Below, in pieces: positions 10,201-18,199 of a DNA stretch of 64,000 nucleotides. The position numbers and the translations under genes were made by a program. Position 1 is the stretch's first letter. Each line of letters opens with the position of its first letter. The notes under the pieces are model-generated. The model did no database searches and was not told the DNA's origin. It was given only the letters and a program-made list of their open reading frames with translations. The stretch is taken from contig JAOWCC010000577.1 of the NCBI GenBank assembly GCA_030867875.1, positions 148,730,344-148,794,343 of the forward strand, given 5' to 3'. The stretch comes from Actinernus sp. WN-2022. Lineage: Eukaryota > Cnidaria > Anthozoa > Actiniaria > Actinernidae.

Positions 10201-11302
10201 AATCTGTAAACACCAAGCAAGGAATCCTATTGGAAGATAAACATTTTCTTTTGGGACTCGACCCAGCTGTCATGATGTGATGTTCAACAGGTCATGAAAG
10301 AACTTCAGTATATACAAAACGCATGTCTCAAGCATGTATATATATATTTTTTGTCATGGTATATCTAAATTTTGAGTCATGTAATTTAGAAATTTCCTCC
10401 ATTCTTAAGATAGTATAAAATAGGAGAACAAATATTGGTGACTGATTTGTTTTCTGTTCATGGAATTATAAAAGGACACGTGCATTAATAGAATGAGGCT
10501 GGAATAGTTATAGAAAGTATAGCGTATACAAATTAACAATAACATGTAACAATAACGAAGAGACTTAATTATAACGCGGCTGTCAAACTGATTAAAAAAC
10601 ACAAAAACTGCTGAAAAGAGAAAGAAAAGCATGTGACAAAAGTGAAAGGCGTGAAAACAATTAGAGACCGGATCCTTCGTCGTTTGTTTTGATGTGCCAT
10701 TAATAAACGTTTAGAAATGTTGTTCACATTATGTGTTATGTGTAGTTGTAACACCTATGAAGGCCAAATTATAGTGTGAGTCGATCTGCCGCCGACATTA
10801 AGAATGGATAAAGAGATAACATCAGAAATCCAGAATGGCGGTCTAATTGAAAATAAATGAGAGAAATTTAGAATACTTTATTGTCCAGAATTAATACATA
10901 ATGTACGTCGGCTGTCCTCACCTCGTCCTTGCTTTGTAAATCTACGAGATACCTCACTTCTTCTTTATTTTTACAGAGCATCAAAGATAAACATTCAGCT
11001 CTGTGTTTGTCCACTGCCTGTTCCTGTCCTCTGTCCGATATACTGATAAGATGAATAGCAGTTTGGTTCACTGAGTTTCGCTTGTTAAGGTTCGCTCCCT
11101 CCGACATGAAATCGCGAATGAAGGGCTTCATGCCATACAAACACGCATAGTGTACAAGAGTGTTGTGACCGTAGTTTTCGCCATAACTGTAGTTAGGATC
11201 CAAACTTCTTTTTACCTCGGGATTCTTTAGGTATAATTGCATTGCTTCCACTTCCTCGCCTCTCTGTAAAGCCTTGCGGAATTTAGAAGATGAACTTCCC
11301 AT
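621..11302 (-). CDS. ANKIB1: ANKIB1 homologue, ankyrin + RBR E3 ubiquitin ligase, 5' part (5 exons, 3' end outside window)
   Basis: Exons on the minus strand are 11302-10922, 5834-5778, 2279-2154, 838-785 and 698-621. All junctions are GT-AG and all introns phase 0, giving 232 continuous residues. The start MGSSSSKFRKAL, then SLDPNYSYGE and HNTLVHYACLYGM, closely follow the N-terminus of animal ANKIB1. Two ankyrin repeats are visible (about residues 46-90 and 128-170), then a Q-Y-R-G-L-C-A-Q-D-L segment and an ETADML stretch that precede the catalytic region in the family. ANKIB1 proteins are RING-between-RING ligases that move ubiquitin through a catalytic cysteine; that region is beyond the left edge. 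G2 with S6 and K7 fits an N-myristoylation signal, suggesting membrane attachment. The ATG is the first in frame and sits at the conserved position. No frameshift or stop was seen. The product is very likely; the catalytic half is unseen. Confidence 0.93.
785..838 (-). CDS. ANKIB1: ANKIB1 exon 4
   Basis: 54 bp, phase 0 at both ends, 18 residues (189-206), acidic: D-N-I-G-T-G-V-E-E-H-I-H-T-H-Y-E-E-Q. Acceptor TTTGACAG, donor GTACAG. It is the least conserved exon, in the linker after the ankyrin repeats. Confidence 0.85.
1143..1408. mobile_element. Inverted-repeat element with internal poly-G and poly-C
   Basis: Terminal repeats AGGGGCCGACCATTTGACTT and its inverse AAGTTAAATGGTCGGCCCCT flank about 266 bp. 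Just inside the ends lie a G run (1175-1205, 31 bases) and a C run (1362-1384, 23 bases). A 'ttgcaggatattttt' word occurs twice inside. It lies in ANKIB1 intron 3. Long frames across the G/C runs are poly-Gly/poly-Pro artefacts. Confidence 0.7.
1547..1662. repeat. Short inverted-repeat element, copy 1
   Basis: Arms 'aacattcataaataccag' and 'ctggtatttataaatttt' form a hairpin; the outer part reads 'gaatgagactaaccctgtat'. The same outer sequence and design occur at 35148-35325, so this is a dispersed family. Confidence 0.55.
1735..1795 (+). repeat. tRNA-derived SINE fragment
   Basis: A good Pol III B-box (GAGTTCAAGTCCC, about 1750-1762) follows a short A-box-like stretch. There is no full cloverleaf, so it is read as SINE debris and not a tRNA gene. 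Confidence 0.35.
2154..2279 (-). CDS. ANKIB1: ANKIB1 exon 3 (second ankyrin repeat, C-terminal half)
   Basis: 126 bp, phase 0 at both ends, residues 147-188, starting LLVAHGAPLYEEN and ending FLESKMVFS. The ESKMVFS end matches the conserved ESQMVFS of vertebrate ANKIB1. Acceptor ATTGTAG, donor GTAAGT. Confidence 0.92.
2391..2844. repeat. 62-bp direct repeat flanking a 329-bp insert
   Basis: Copies at 2391-2452 and 2782-2844 share 'gaagcatgttaacacaaatg' through 'aaacgtgcctcat' with one or two differences. The insert between them starts 'ttgtgtac' and ends 'cacacaacatg', partly inverted. A 62-bp duplication is too long for a transposition footprint, so a local duplication is more likely. Confidence 0.55.
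2846..2878. repeat. (ATGT)n microsatellite
   Basis: Alternating 'atgtatgtatat' units immediately before the inverted-repeat element that starts at 2876. Confidence 0.8.
2876..4184. mobile_element. 1.3-kb inverted-repeat transposon with tRNA-like sequence in both arms
   Basis: Arms 2876-3080 and 3981-4184 (about 205 bp, roughly 90% alike by eye) begin TACAGTCGTTGCCGTTAATG. The inner half of each arm is tRNA-like: 'ggtctaatggttaacgctc' (A-box side) and 'gagttcaagtctc' (B-box). The similarity extends about 125 bp outside the tRNA part to the element tip, so two opposed SINEs would not explain it. The 0.9-kb core has no protein I recognise. TA-rich sequence flanks both ends. Confidence 0.75.
4260..4318. 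repeat. Hairpin with about 27-bp arms
   Basis: 'atccattgttttggcctatt' pairs with 'caatagcccaaaacaatgga' across a short loop. Probably the tip of a decayed inverted-repeat element. Confidence 0.6.
4325..4530. repeat. Dispersed repeat, copy 1 of pair with 7265-7415
   Basis: Shares 'gagcaggctg(g)aaaaa(t)gcc(g/a)tccag', 'catgtgataaaaa' and 'attg(a/g)ctgaattag' blocks in the same order with 7265-7415. No coding potential. Confidence 0.5.
4960..5245. mobile_element. Inverted-repeat element, single-unit copy
   Basis: Starts 'attatggtagcatcttagga', then 'ttataatgcacgctcgagca'. It contains a hairpin with arms 'acaaatagaagatagttctc' and 'gagaaccatcttttatttgt'. A longer copy of the same family is at 49874-50318, where the first 75-bp part is tripled. 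Confidence 0.6.
5300..5777. other. ANKIB1 intron 2, nothing recognised
   Basis: AT-rich intron sequence with short ATA/AATA runs and a short hairpin around 5655-5690 ('gatagttgacc'...'caaccatcagcc'). No ORF or repeat family I can name. Confidence 0.4.
5778..5834 (-). CDS. ANKIB1: ANKIB1 exon 2 (second ankyrin repeat, first half)
   Basis: 57 bp, phase 0 at both ends, residues 128-146: KGNTALHYAASSGLFQCVQ, a typical ankyrin TALHYAA core. Acceptor TTACTAG, donor GTATGT. It joins exons 1 and 3 without a frame change. Confidence 0.93.
6026..6060. repeat. Solo terminus of the element nested at 9089-9247
   Basis: 'aatccctttatgtaggacga' matches the terminal repeats of the 159-bp element nested at 9089-9247. 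No second end is visible nearby. Confidence 0.5.
6170..6340. repeat. Poly-C tract with duplicated 'aatgtcccagaattcatcat' block
   Basis: A C run near 6181-6198 is followed by two copies of 'aaaatgtccca(g/a)aattcatcattt'. The same block, inverted, is at 59110-59240, so this is a dispersed C-rich repeat. Confidence 0.55.
7265..7415. repeat. Dispersed repeat, copy 2 of pair with 4325-4530
   Basis: See 4325-4530: same block order, about 75-80% alike by eye. Confidence 0.5.
7623..8283. mobile_element. Inverted-repeat element, GGGGGGTACTCC ends, with partial internal duplication
   Basis: The left end GGCCAGGGGGGTACTCC pairs with the right end GAGTACCCCCCTCCCCGG. The left about 190 bp (from 'gtgttcattctaggccaggg') is repeated at 7809. 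Internal 'ctgggatagggtat' words recur. A diverged relative lies at 61898-62250. Confidence 0.65.
8480..8560. repeat. Short tandem repeat, about 22-27 bp unit, 3 copies
   Basis: 'gaatgctgatatacatatat' repeats three times; a TA-rich minisatellite in ANKIB1 intron 1. Confidence 0.8.
8789..8935. repeat. 47-bp tandem repeat, 3 copies
   Basis: The unit contains 'gccatatgcagctgcatgcc' then 'ctagca(c/t)ctcatctgaagc'. Copies differ by one or two bases, so the duplication is recent. The unit contains the palindrome atatgcagctgcat. Confidence 0.9.
9030..9661. mobile_element. Palindromic TTAA-ended MITE, interrupted by a second element
   Basis: Ends TTAAAAGTGCATATGAGCCC and GGGCTCATATGCACTTTAA. The arms are inverted copies for about 120 bp (e.g. 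'atagaggtttctatttcc' and 'gaaatagaaacctctat'). The left arm is split by the 159-bp element at 9089-9247. Family members lie at 33796-34559, 40095-40526 and 60677-61233. TTAA ends suggest a piggyBac-like mobiliser (inference). Confidence 0.8.
9089..9247. mobile_element. Nested 159-bp element with 9-bp target duplication
   Basis: Terminal repeats 'atcccttcatgtaggacgac' and its inverse 'gttgtcctacataaagggat'. It is bounded by direct copies of CAAGTAAAC (9080-9088, 9248-9256). The intact opposite arm of the host element shows the unbroken site. The interior is (TTGTA)n-like. A 9-bp duplication fits Mutator-like transposons. A solo terminus is at 6026-6060. Confidence 0.8.
9670..10867. other. ANKIB1 intron 1, no feature recognised
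   Basis: AT-rich sequence with scattered short ATG-like words and no ORF, hairpin or repeat family that I can support. Confidence 0.4.
10922..11302 (-). CDS. ANKIB1: ANKIB1 exon 1 (start codon, first ankyrin repeat)
   Basis: 381 bp = 127 codons from ATG (11302-11300) to GAG|GTGAGG. MGSSSSKFRKALQRGEE is followed by the conserved SLDPNYSYGENYGHNT and an ankyrin repeat with a VHYACLYGM core and NKRNSVNQTAIHL. Reading past 10922 adds 17 unrelated residues before a stop, which supports the splice donor there. Confidence 0.95.
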
Positions 11303-11791
11303 TGTTGTTTCACTTTAAGCTCCTGTGCCTGTGGTCACCAAATGAAACTCTTTGAATTGAGGGCGAAGATACACTACTTCAACATCTAATAATTGTCCGA
11401 ATGTCAAGATTAATGATGATTATAGCCCGTTACCTCTGTTCAACGGAACTTCAGTGGCAATACAAAGTGGTCAGTAGAATTAAGAAAAGAATTTGTCCAT
11501 AATTCTGATCATCATATAATTTTCTATCAACATTAGTCTTAACCCTCTCTTAACTCGATCAAGGTCGTGATCGCGCCATCCAAGACTTCATGCTGTTTGC
11601 CGCGATACAAGCCAACTGAAACACATTAGCCAATACTAGGCCATCCTCTTATACTGGGACTACTCTAAAAGGGAAAGAGACACTCATGGAAAATTCCAAT
11701 TCTCCTTCGCAGACTTTTTGTTGTCTTCTCGAGATACCGCTGGATGATGGTGTGCCCACGATCAGCCTCGTTTTGGTGACCACAATTCAAT
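11303..11791. promoter_or_regulatory. Shared 5' region of ANKIB1 and MRPS14 (candidate bidirectional promoter)
   Basis: 489 bp separate the two divergent start codons. The sequence holds no transposon copy that I could recognise, in contrast to what lies on both sides. No clear TATA box at a fixed distance from either start. Transcription starts cannot be placed from sequence. Confidence 0.5.
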
Positions 11792-11987
11792 ATGGTGACC
11801 GTACTAAAGTTTATATCTCAGAGAAGTTCAGCTTTTTTGTTACCAACTGGAACTGTGCAGCACTCTAGACGTAGTTTGGTGACAGGAGCTAGCAGAAGAA
11901 CACCTCTACTTGCATCTGCTGCTGTTAGTTGCATTGGAAACAATAGAAATCCTGACCGACGAGAGGTGAACAACTGTGGACTATCGA
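11792..11987 (+). CDS. MRPS14: MRPS14 exon 1 (mitochondrial presequence)
   Basis: ATG at 11792, 196 bp. The donor A|GTGAGT at 11988 leaves phase 1, which exon 2 requires. A competing GAG|GTGAAC at 11966 would leave phase 0 and put a stop early in exon 2, so it is rejected. Confidence 0.75.
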
Positions 11988-14420
11988 GTGAGTCACTGGG
12001 ACACAGCCAGTCTGGCAATGGCATGTGGTCGACATATGTTCAGCATATAAAATTAATTTATGTCCTTTTTCCATTACGTTTTTTTAATCCTATTGATATA
12101 AATCGGGGAGTAATTGCAGAATACCTCCTCCCCTTTGGTTCATTAATAATTCATTTCTCAACTTTTTCATACAAACCTTCTACAAACCTGACCCTGAAAT
12201 AATAATAAAAACCTAACCATTTTGACCCAAAATCATTCATAGAACGAGTCTAAATACACCTGAATAAAGCAATCTTTTGAGTGAGGGGGTATTCTGCAAC
12301 TAAGCCTAAATCGGTATTGAACGCTTTAGACCTAAACTGAGAGAGCTTATGTATCAGTCAATTCAAACCCGTGCATGCCCCCCCCCCCCCCCCCCCAACC
12401 CCCGGGCATTTGAAATATTTTGAAAAAAATGCCATCAAATGCCCCACTATCAGGGCAGAAAAACTGTTCAAATGAGCCCCACCAGTTTTTCATCCAGGCT
12501 GTTTAAATGCCCCACCATCGGGGACTGGATCAGAAAATTTTCCAAAAATTTTCAACAAAGGCTATTGACAAATAAATGAAATCATTGTTTTATTGACAAT
12601 CTCTGACTCAAGCAATTCACAGGAAACACCGACGGTGAAAACCACCTTCAACCGGTCAGCGATAGTCTACCGGCTCGATCGTTCTTGGTTTCAGTTATAT
12701 ACTTTATAATAAACATATTAATGGTTTGAAATTGAATATGTTAGCTTATGTTGTTGGTATATAAAGTATGCAACAGGCACCAATCGGACCATCTTTTACC
12801 GATATAATAATTAAGTTTTTAACTCACGTGCTGTTGAGGGTCGCAGCAAATCTCTTGTCACACACTTAATATCACGTAGTCGGTCAAAGTTCACGAAGCA
12901 AAACGTTTATAGGTTTAAACATAAACAATTTACCTCTGAAAGTGGCCTTCAAATTTGGCAGGTTTACTCTATCAAGCCAGGTCTCTACAAAATGCGCAAT
13001 CCCTATCCTGGAAGGCCTCGCGCAAGCGATTTGAATTTGTAGACAGACAGAATGTATTTTTTAAACACCGATCAAATGCCCCACCCCTACCCCCACTGTT
13101 TGTGAAATGCCTGCCTCTGAGGGCCTAGATACTTGTCAATTCCCCACCCGGATGCATGGGTTTGGATTGACTGATACATTAGGATTAATGTTAATTAGTT
13201 TTATATGTCTCATTTCATCCCATATTGCTGGCTTGCAACCAATCCCCAGAGATTCAGATAACAAAGCCGTGGCAGCCATGTTGGTGGAACTAACAAGAGA
13301 AGCTAACGAGGAATCTTGTTAACGTCCACCAACATGGGTGGCGATGATGTAACGTGCAAACCAGCAATTTGTTAATCCTTTTAGTCAAGTGACTGTCACT
13401 GTCATGTTGATGGTAGTAACACAAATGTTATGAATATCCTTATCACAAATGACGATATTAAATATAAAGCAATAACACTACATAATAGTAACATACATTT
13501 ATTAGCTAATTAATATTTATGCATGTACACTTGGTGGGTTCTCTGTAATTTACTACCACAAAAGTAATGATCCTGGATAGATATGCGAGTAAGATTATGA
13601 TATGCCAGTATAAAACAACTAAACAACATGGTTGTCTGACAAGTACCAAACACTTAGATAATCGTTATCATCATATTTTATAATTCATACATACAGTTTT
13701 GAGAATGTGCTTTGCAGTTCTATTGTTTTGTCAGTAAATTGAAGGGATGTGTGCAACAAGGATGTAAGTGACTCCTGATCACATTCTAAATTCTCCTTCA
13801 AATTCTTTGTTTTCTAAGGGAGAATTTAGAATGTGATCAGGATCGAGTCACTTACACCCTTGTTGCACACATCCCTTCAATTACATGCTGAGAAGTGACA
13901 TATATGTTCAGTAACTGAAAATAACTTGTCACTTTCAGGTTTACGTGGCCTATCTTCAAAGTCATTCTCAACATCGTCAAATTTAGAAAAATACTATGTC
14001 AAACCCAACTATTTGAAGAAGTGGGGAAGAAGAGATATGAAGCGCAGAGAGATGTTCAATGAATATGAAATAGAAAGAGCAAGCCTCAGGATGATAAAGA
14101 AAAGTGACATACTACCTTCAGGTGTTCGTAAGAAGGCAGCTGACAATCTGGGTGAACTGCCTCTCAATAGCTCCCTGACTCGTGTACGCAACAGATGTGT
14201 ATTGACTGATAGAGGGGGAGGGGCCCTTGTAGGAAGATTCCGTGTGTCTAGAATGATGTTCAGGCACTTTGCAGAGAGAGGGCAGATTGCTGGAGTGCAG
14301 AATCCCAGTGGTAATGGAAACACTGCAAGAATTAGTGTAGACAATTATCATTGCCTGTGCATACACGTATGTACCTCACGGTTAAACAGTACTGTAGGAT
14401 GGCATGGCTATAAACACTGA
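11792..14420 (+). CDS. MRPS14: MRPS14 homologue, mitochondrial small-subunit ribosomal protein uS14m (2 exons)
   Basis: Exon 1 is 11792-11987 (donor A|GTGAGT) and exon 2 is 13939-14420 (acceptor CTTTCAG), a phase-1 join giving 225 residues. Residues about 86-185 carry the uS14m core: WGRRDMKRREM, then VRNRCVLTDRGG and FRVSRMMFRHFAERGQIAGV, matching the RNRCV...SR..FRH pattern of animal MRPS14. The protein binds 12S rRNA in the head of the mitochondrial 28S subunit. The first about 65 residues are rich in Arg, Ser and Ala with few acids (MVTVLKFISQRSSAFLLP..., SRRSLVTGASRRTPLL), as expected of a mitochondrial targeting peptide. The family core normally ends soon after GIQ; here about 38 further residues follow, unlike the family, so the true C-terminus may lie across an unseen splice. 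The product is secure; both ends are less so. Confidence 0.88.
12375..13120. repeat. C-rich repeat with 'aaatgccccac' words
   Basis: A C run at about 12379-12396 and several 'caaatgccccac' words at 12437-12510 and again at 13075-13090. Lies in the MRPS14 intron. The ends are not a clean inverted repeat, so the element type is unclear. Confidence 0.4.
13737..13882. mobile_element. Hairpin MITE, about 62-bp arms
   Basis: 'aattgaagggatgtgtgcaa' ... 'ttgcacacatcccttcaatt', pairing over most of the element with a short central loop. It ends about 56 bp before MRPS14 exon 2. A one-armed relative lies at 15842-15913. Confidence 0.85.
13939..14420 (+). CDS. MRPS14: MRPS14 exon 2 (uS14 core)
   Basis: Holds all conserved uS14m residues (RNRCV, SR, FRH, GQIAGV), which end near 14300. 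Frame continues to TGA at 14418-14420. A GT after CCCAGTG (about 14313) could be a donor to a shorter terminal exon; I could not identify that exon. Confidence 0.85.
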
Positions 14421-14677
14421 ACTTGGGTTTGTATGTTGTTGGGGGTCATACCATGTCCTTGCATAAACTGGTGGAATCCAGGCTTGTAAAAGTGTAATAT
14501 GTCCTTATTTTTACAAGTCTGAGAAAGTTGATTCACTTGGAATACATTGCATTTCAGATTGTTGTTTTAATCACTTGAACTGGGACAGACAATACACTTA
14601 AACTTGTAAATGTAATATTTGCTATGGTAGTTTATCTTTCAAATCATATACTCTTCATGTAGAGTGATTTTACTTAT

Positions 14678-14683
14678 AATAAA
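14678..14683 (+). terminator. Candidate MRPS14 polyadenylation signal
   Basis: AATAAA, about 260 bp after the stop codon; the first canonical hexamer seen downstream. Confidence 0.45.
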
Positions 14684-14823
14684 TCTGTGAAATAGATATT
14701 AGACAAATGGACACTATTATACACTAATTCCATTGTTTTCTCTTGTTTTCATTTGACTATTGCTAATAATTATTGTTGTTTCACATGTGAAGTAAAACCA
14801 CTCTACATTTTGAAGGCAAGCTT

Positions 14824-15496
14824 ACTCAAGCATGTTAAGGCCTGGTTCATTTAACGGAAAATAGATTTACGTTAAAAAATGTTTTCTGACACAAATAACA
14901 GTTTAAATAAAATCTAATTACACCGTAATACTGATATCAACTTCCTTAAATTTGTTAAGTGGATGGTTGTCGTATCACGTGATCGATGACGTCATAATTA
15001 GAGAAAAACGTTAAAGTGAAATGCGGCTGCGACGATAACATGAATATAAAGTAACCCTGCTAAAACATTACGCCTTCCTCAGTATTTCACACCACGCTTA
15101 GAAAACATGACGATCATGTAAAGATAATGAGATATTAAGAGTACAAAAAGTCGTGACCTATTTTGCATATTTTCGCCTAAATTACTCGTTAACGAAACAT
15201 TGCAGTCATCTTTTCTGAGCTGATTTAGGTAAAAGGCTTCAACCTTAACTAAACATATCCACTCATCATCCTAGCTGTTTTAAACTCTGAGCTGCATTTT
15301 TGATTTACTGATTTCGTGTTCTAAGTCACGTGAGAGACACGTTTTACTACACATAAACCACTTAAGGTAGTCAGGAATGGCGATATCTATTATCGTGAGA
15401 AACTTGGGGTACTTACCATACACTGCTGTGCTGAAATAAGGAAAACAGTTTTTACCCGAAATTTGATCCCTGAACCAGACCTTAACATGCTTGAGT
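14824..15496. mobile_element. TTAA-ended inverted-repeat element, about 670 bp
   Basis: 'actcaagcatgttaaggcct' and its inverse 'gaccttaacatgcttgagt' bound the element, with 'ctggttca'/'tgaaccag' just inside. No transposase. Different tip sequence from the TTAAAGTGC family. Confidence 0.65.
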
Positions 15497-15629
15497 ATGG
15501 CTGGAGCTCCAATTATATCTGATCACAGCTATTTGTTGTTGTTATTATGAACATGATAATTTGTTAAGTGAAAAATACAAGAATGAGGAAAGAAGAGCTA
15601 TAAAATATAATGATTTTCTGGGTCTTGGA

Positions 15630-15710
15630 CTCAAATCCATGACCTTGCAATTAATTTGCATACTGAGAACTCTTACGTTGTAAGTTGAGTGCATGCACTG
15701 GCCAATCTAA
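15630..15710 (-). repeat. tRNA-derived SINE fragment
   Basis: On the minus strand an A-box-like 'tggccagtgcatgc' is followed by a B-box-like 'ggatttgagtcc'. No folded tRNA is supported. Confidence 0.35.
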
Positions 15711-15841
15711 TATGTTCAGAGAAAAAGTGGTACAAATTGAGGAGGCAGGTGGTGGTTGGATGGATGGTAGTGGTAGCATTTTTTTTTGCTATATGTGTAT
15801 TGTGCTCTGTTCATATGGGCTTTTGGCCTACAAGTATAAAT

Positions 15842-15913
15842 AATTGAAGGGCTGTGTGCAAAAAGGGCGTACATGTAAGTGACTCTTGATCACGTTCTAA
15901 ATTCTCCCGTAGA
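15842..15913. repeat. Single arm of the 13737-13882 hairpin family
   Basis: 'aattgaagggctgtgtgcaa' and 'gtgactcttgatcacgttct' match the left arm of that element; the right arm is absent. Confidence 0.6.
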
Positions 15914-16550
15914 AAACAATTTATACTTGTAATAATATTCTGCACTTAGTTCTTATCTGTGCCCTTTTAACTACCAGTAACTTAACCCCCCTGCAAAAAG
16001 AAACAACACTTGAATTTCATTTTAACCTACTGCTTCTAATTGAATGAGAGGTGGGAAATTTACAGTCACATATGTCAGCATGGGAGGTGAGGGTGGGGTA
16101 TGATGACAGGTAGACTTGACATGCCTTGCCACCATGGCATAGGGTTTGTCAGTTCATGTGAAAATAACTGTTTCCACTGAGCACGGAGGGTGGCTAACCA
16201 CCCCCCGTTTGGAATGGCAAAAATATTTATGTAAAGCTGGAGTGATAAAATACAGCTGGTGAGGACGTTTTCTTGGATAGATGGGTTGCACATGACGTCA
16301 CGGCCCCATATTGGTGTACCGTTTTTCTATGGTTTCCAGCCATTCGTCGCGACGCTGTGCATCTTGAAAATGCACAACCAGTTGCTCTTGCACCGAGGTC
16401 AGCGGAGTCGACAGAATGCAGTGTTCGATTACAAACCTTTTAGAGACAGTAAGATCAAATTCATATATGGTACAAGATGAGTTCCGTTTAATTTTCTATA
16501 CATTCTCGTGTAAAAATATAAAGTAAAGGTATATTTAACTTCTGTGACGA

Positions 16551-17715
16551 AGGGAACATGAAAACGGCCGTTATGTAATGACGAATTCAGCATCTGTATA
16601 TATATAAGGAAACATGAAAACGGCCGTTATGTATTGACGAATTCAGCATCTGTATATATATAAGGGAACATGAAAACGGCCGTTACGTAATGACGAAATT
16701 CAGCATCTGTATATATATATATATATAAAGGGAACATGAAAACGACCGTTATGTAATGACGAAATTCAGCATCTGTATATATATGAGGGAACATGAAAAC
16801 GGCCGTTATGTAATGACGAAATTCAGCATCTGTATATATATGAGGGAACATGAAAACGGCCGTTATGCAATGACGAAATTCAGCATCTGTATATATGTAA
16901 GGGAACATGAAAACGGCCGTTATGTAATGACGAAATTCAGCAAGCGAACACATTCCATCACAGGTATCCCAAGCTGACTATTTGTAATGCGATATTACAG
17001 TCAATGTATGGGTTTTTTGATCGAGCTGGTGTTGTAAGAAATAAAATAAAATTGGTCCTGTAACTTTTCGTGACTTGTTGTTGGTATTATTGTTTGGGTC
17101 CATACGAAATTTGAGGCGATTCCGCCTCAAACTGAGAGAGTTAGAGCAATTTTAATTTTTCGAGTAATCCCCGTATAGGTCTCGAAAAATTAAAATTGCT
17201 CTAACTCTCTCGGCCGTTTTCATGTCCCCCCTTATCTATATACAGATGCTGAATTTCGTCATTACATATAACGGCCGTTTTCATGTTCCCCCTTATCTAT
17301 ATACAGATGCTGAATTTCGTCATTACATAACGGCCGTTTTCATGCCCCCCCTTATATATATATACAGATGCTGAATTTCGTCCTTACATAACGGTCGTTT
17401 TCATGTCCCCCCTTATCTATATACAGATGCTGAATTTCGTCATTGCATAACGGCCGTTTTCATGTTCCCCCTTATCTATATACATGCAGATGCTGAATTT
17501 CGTCATTACATAACGGCCGTCTTCATGTTCCCTCATATATTACAGATGCTGAATTTCGTCATTACATAACGGCCGTTTTCATGTCCCTCCTTATCTATGT
17601 ATATAATGATACTGCAGATGCTGAATTTCGTCATTACATATAACGGCCGTTTTCATGTTCCCCCTTATCTATATACAGATGCTGAATTTCGTCATTACAT
17701 AACGGCCGGTTAATG
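16551..17715. mobile_element. Fold-back element: two opposed minisatellite arrays
   Basis: Seven units of a 56-66-bp repeat ('gggaacatgaaaacggccgt', 'gacgaaattcagcatctgta') run forward at 16551-16942. About nine units of the same repeat run inverted at 17211-17715. The 270-bp centre carries a 31-bp perfect hairpin (arms 17134-17164 and 17181-17211) and a smaller one at 17111-17130. The pair can fold into a long duplex. No transposase. Repeated peptides in all frames are artefacts of the repeat. Confidence 0.85.
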
Positions 17716-17816
17716 TGTCTGTATATAAATATATATACCGAGAAAGTCAATCACGTAATTCTCATTGCATATGTATATAGAGTTAATGACCAAATTCGTT
17801 ATTATCAAAACACCGG

Positions 17817-17920
17817 TAAGGGGGAAAGGGGAGTGGGGGTTTTTCGGAGGGGAGGGGTACAATTTTGAAAATTAGTTGAAAGTGGGGGTACAATTTTTTG
17901 ATAGCAATGAAGTGGGGGAT
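17817..17920. repeat. G-rich repeat, 'gtgggggtacaattttt' words
   Basis: Three near-copies of 'agtgggg(g)tacaattttt'. Probably the end of a G-rich inverted-repeat element. Confidence 0.45.
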
Positions 17921-18154
17921 TACATATTTAGTTAGCCCATACTAACAGATGCCTATTTGTAGGATCTCCTGATTGAGATACTGGTCCACATATTTCAGTA
18001 TCTGACTGTTGAAGAGTGGAGGGGCGCAGGTCTATCGATATTTAGTTCTCATCTTAAATCGCACAACGGGGATAATCTCGTGTAAACTTATTATTGCGGT
18101 TAATAGAGGGAAAACGATAATATTCATAATGTTTTTATATAGAGGGTAGCAGCC

Positions 18155-18181
18155 ACCCCCCCCCCCCCCCCCCCCCCCCCC
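18155..18181. repeat. Poly-C tract
   Basis: About 26 consecutive C, followed by 'tttaaatcctggttccgccc'. Length is likely to vary between reads and individuals. Confidence 0.9.
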
Positions 18182-18199
18182 TTTAAATCCTGGTTCCGC

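Noticed and set aside
11686..11868. 60-codon frame starting upstream of MRPS14
   Set aside because: It overlaps MRPS14 exon 1 in another frame and lacks splice or family support.
16627..16977. Open frames with repeated peptides on both strands across the minisatellite
   Set aside because: The repeat unit is translated over and over; both strands are open because of base composition, not selection.
16551..17715. Regular repeats with spacers resembling a CRISPR array
   Set aside because: The whole unit repeats, including the would-be spacers, and the context is animal DNA.
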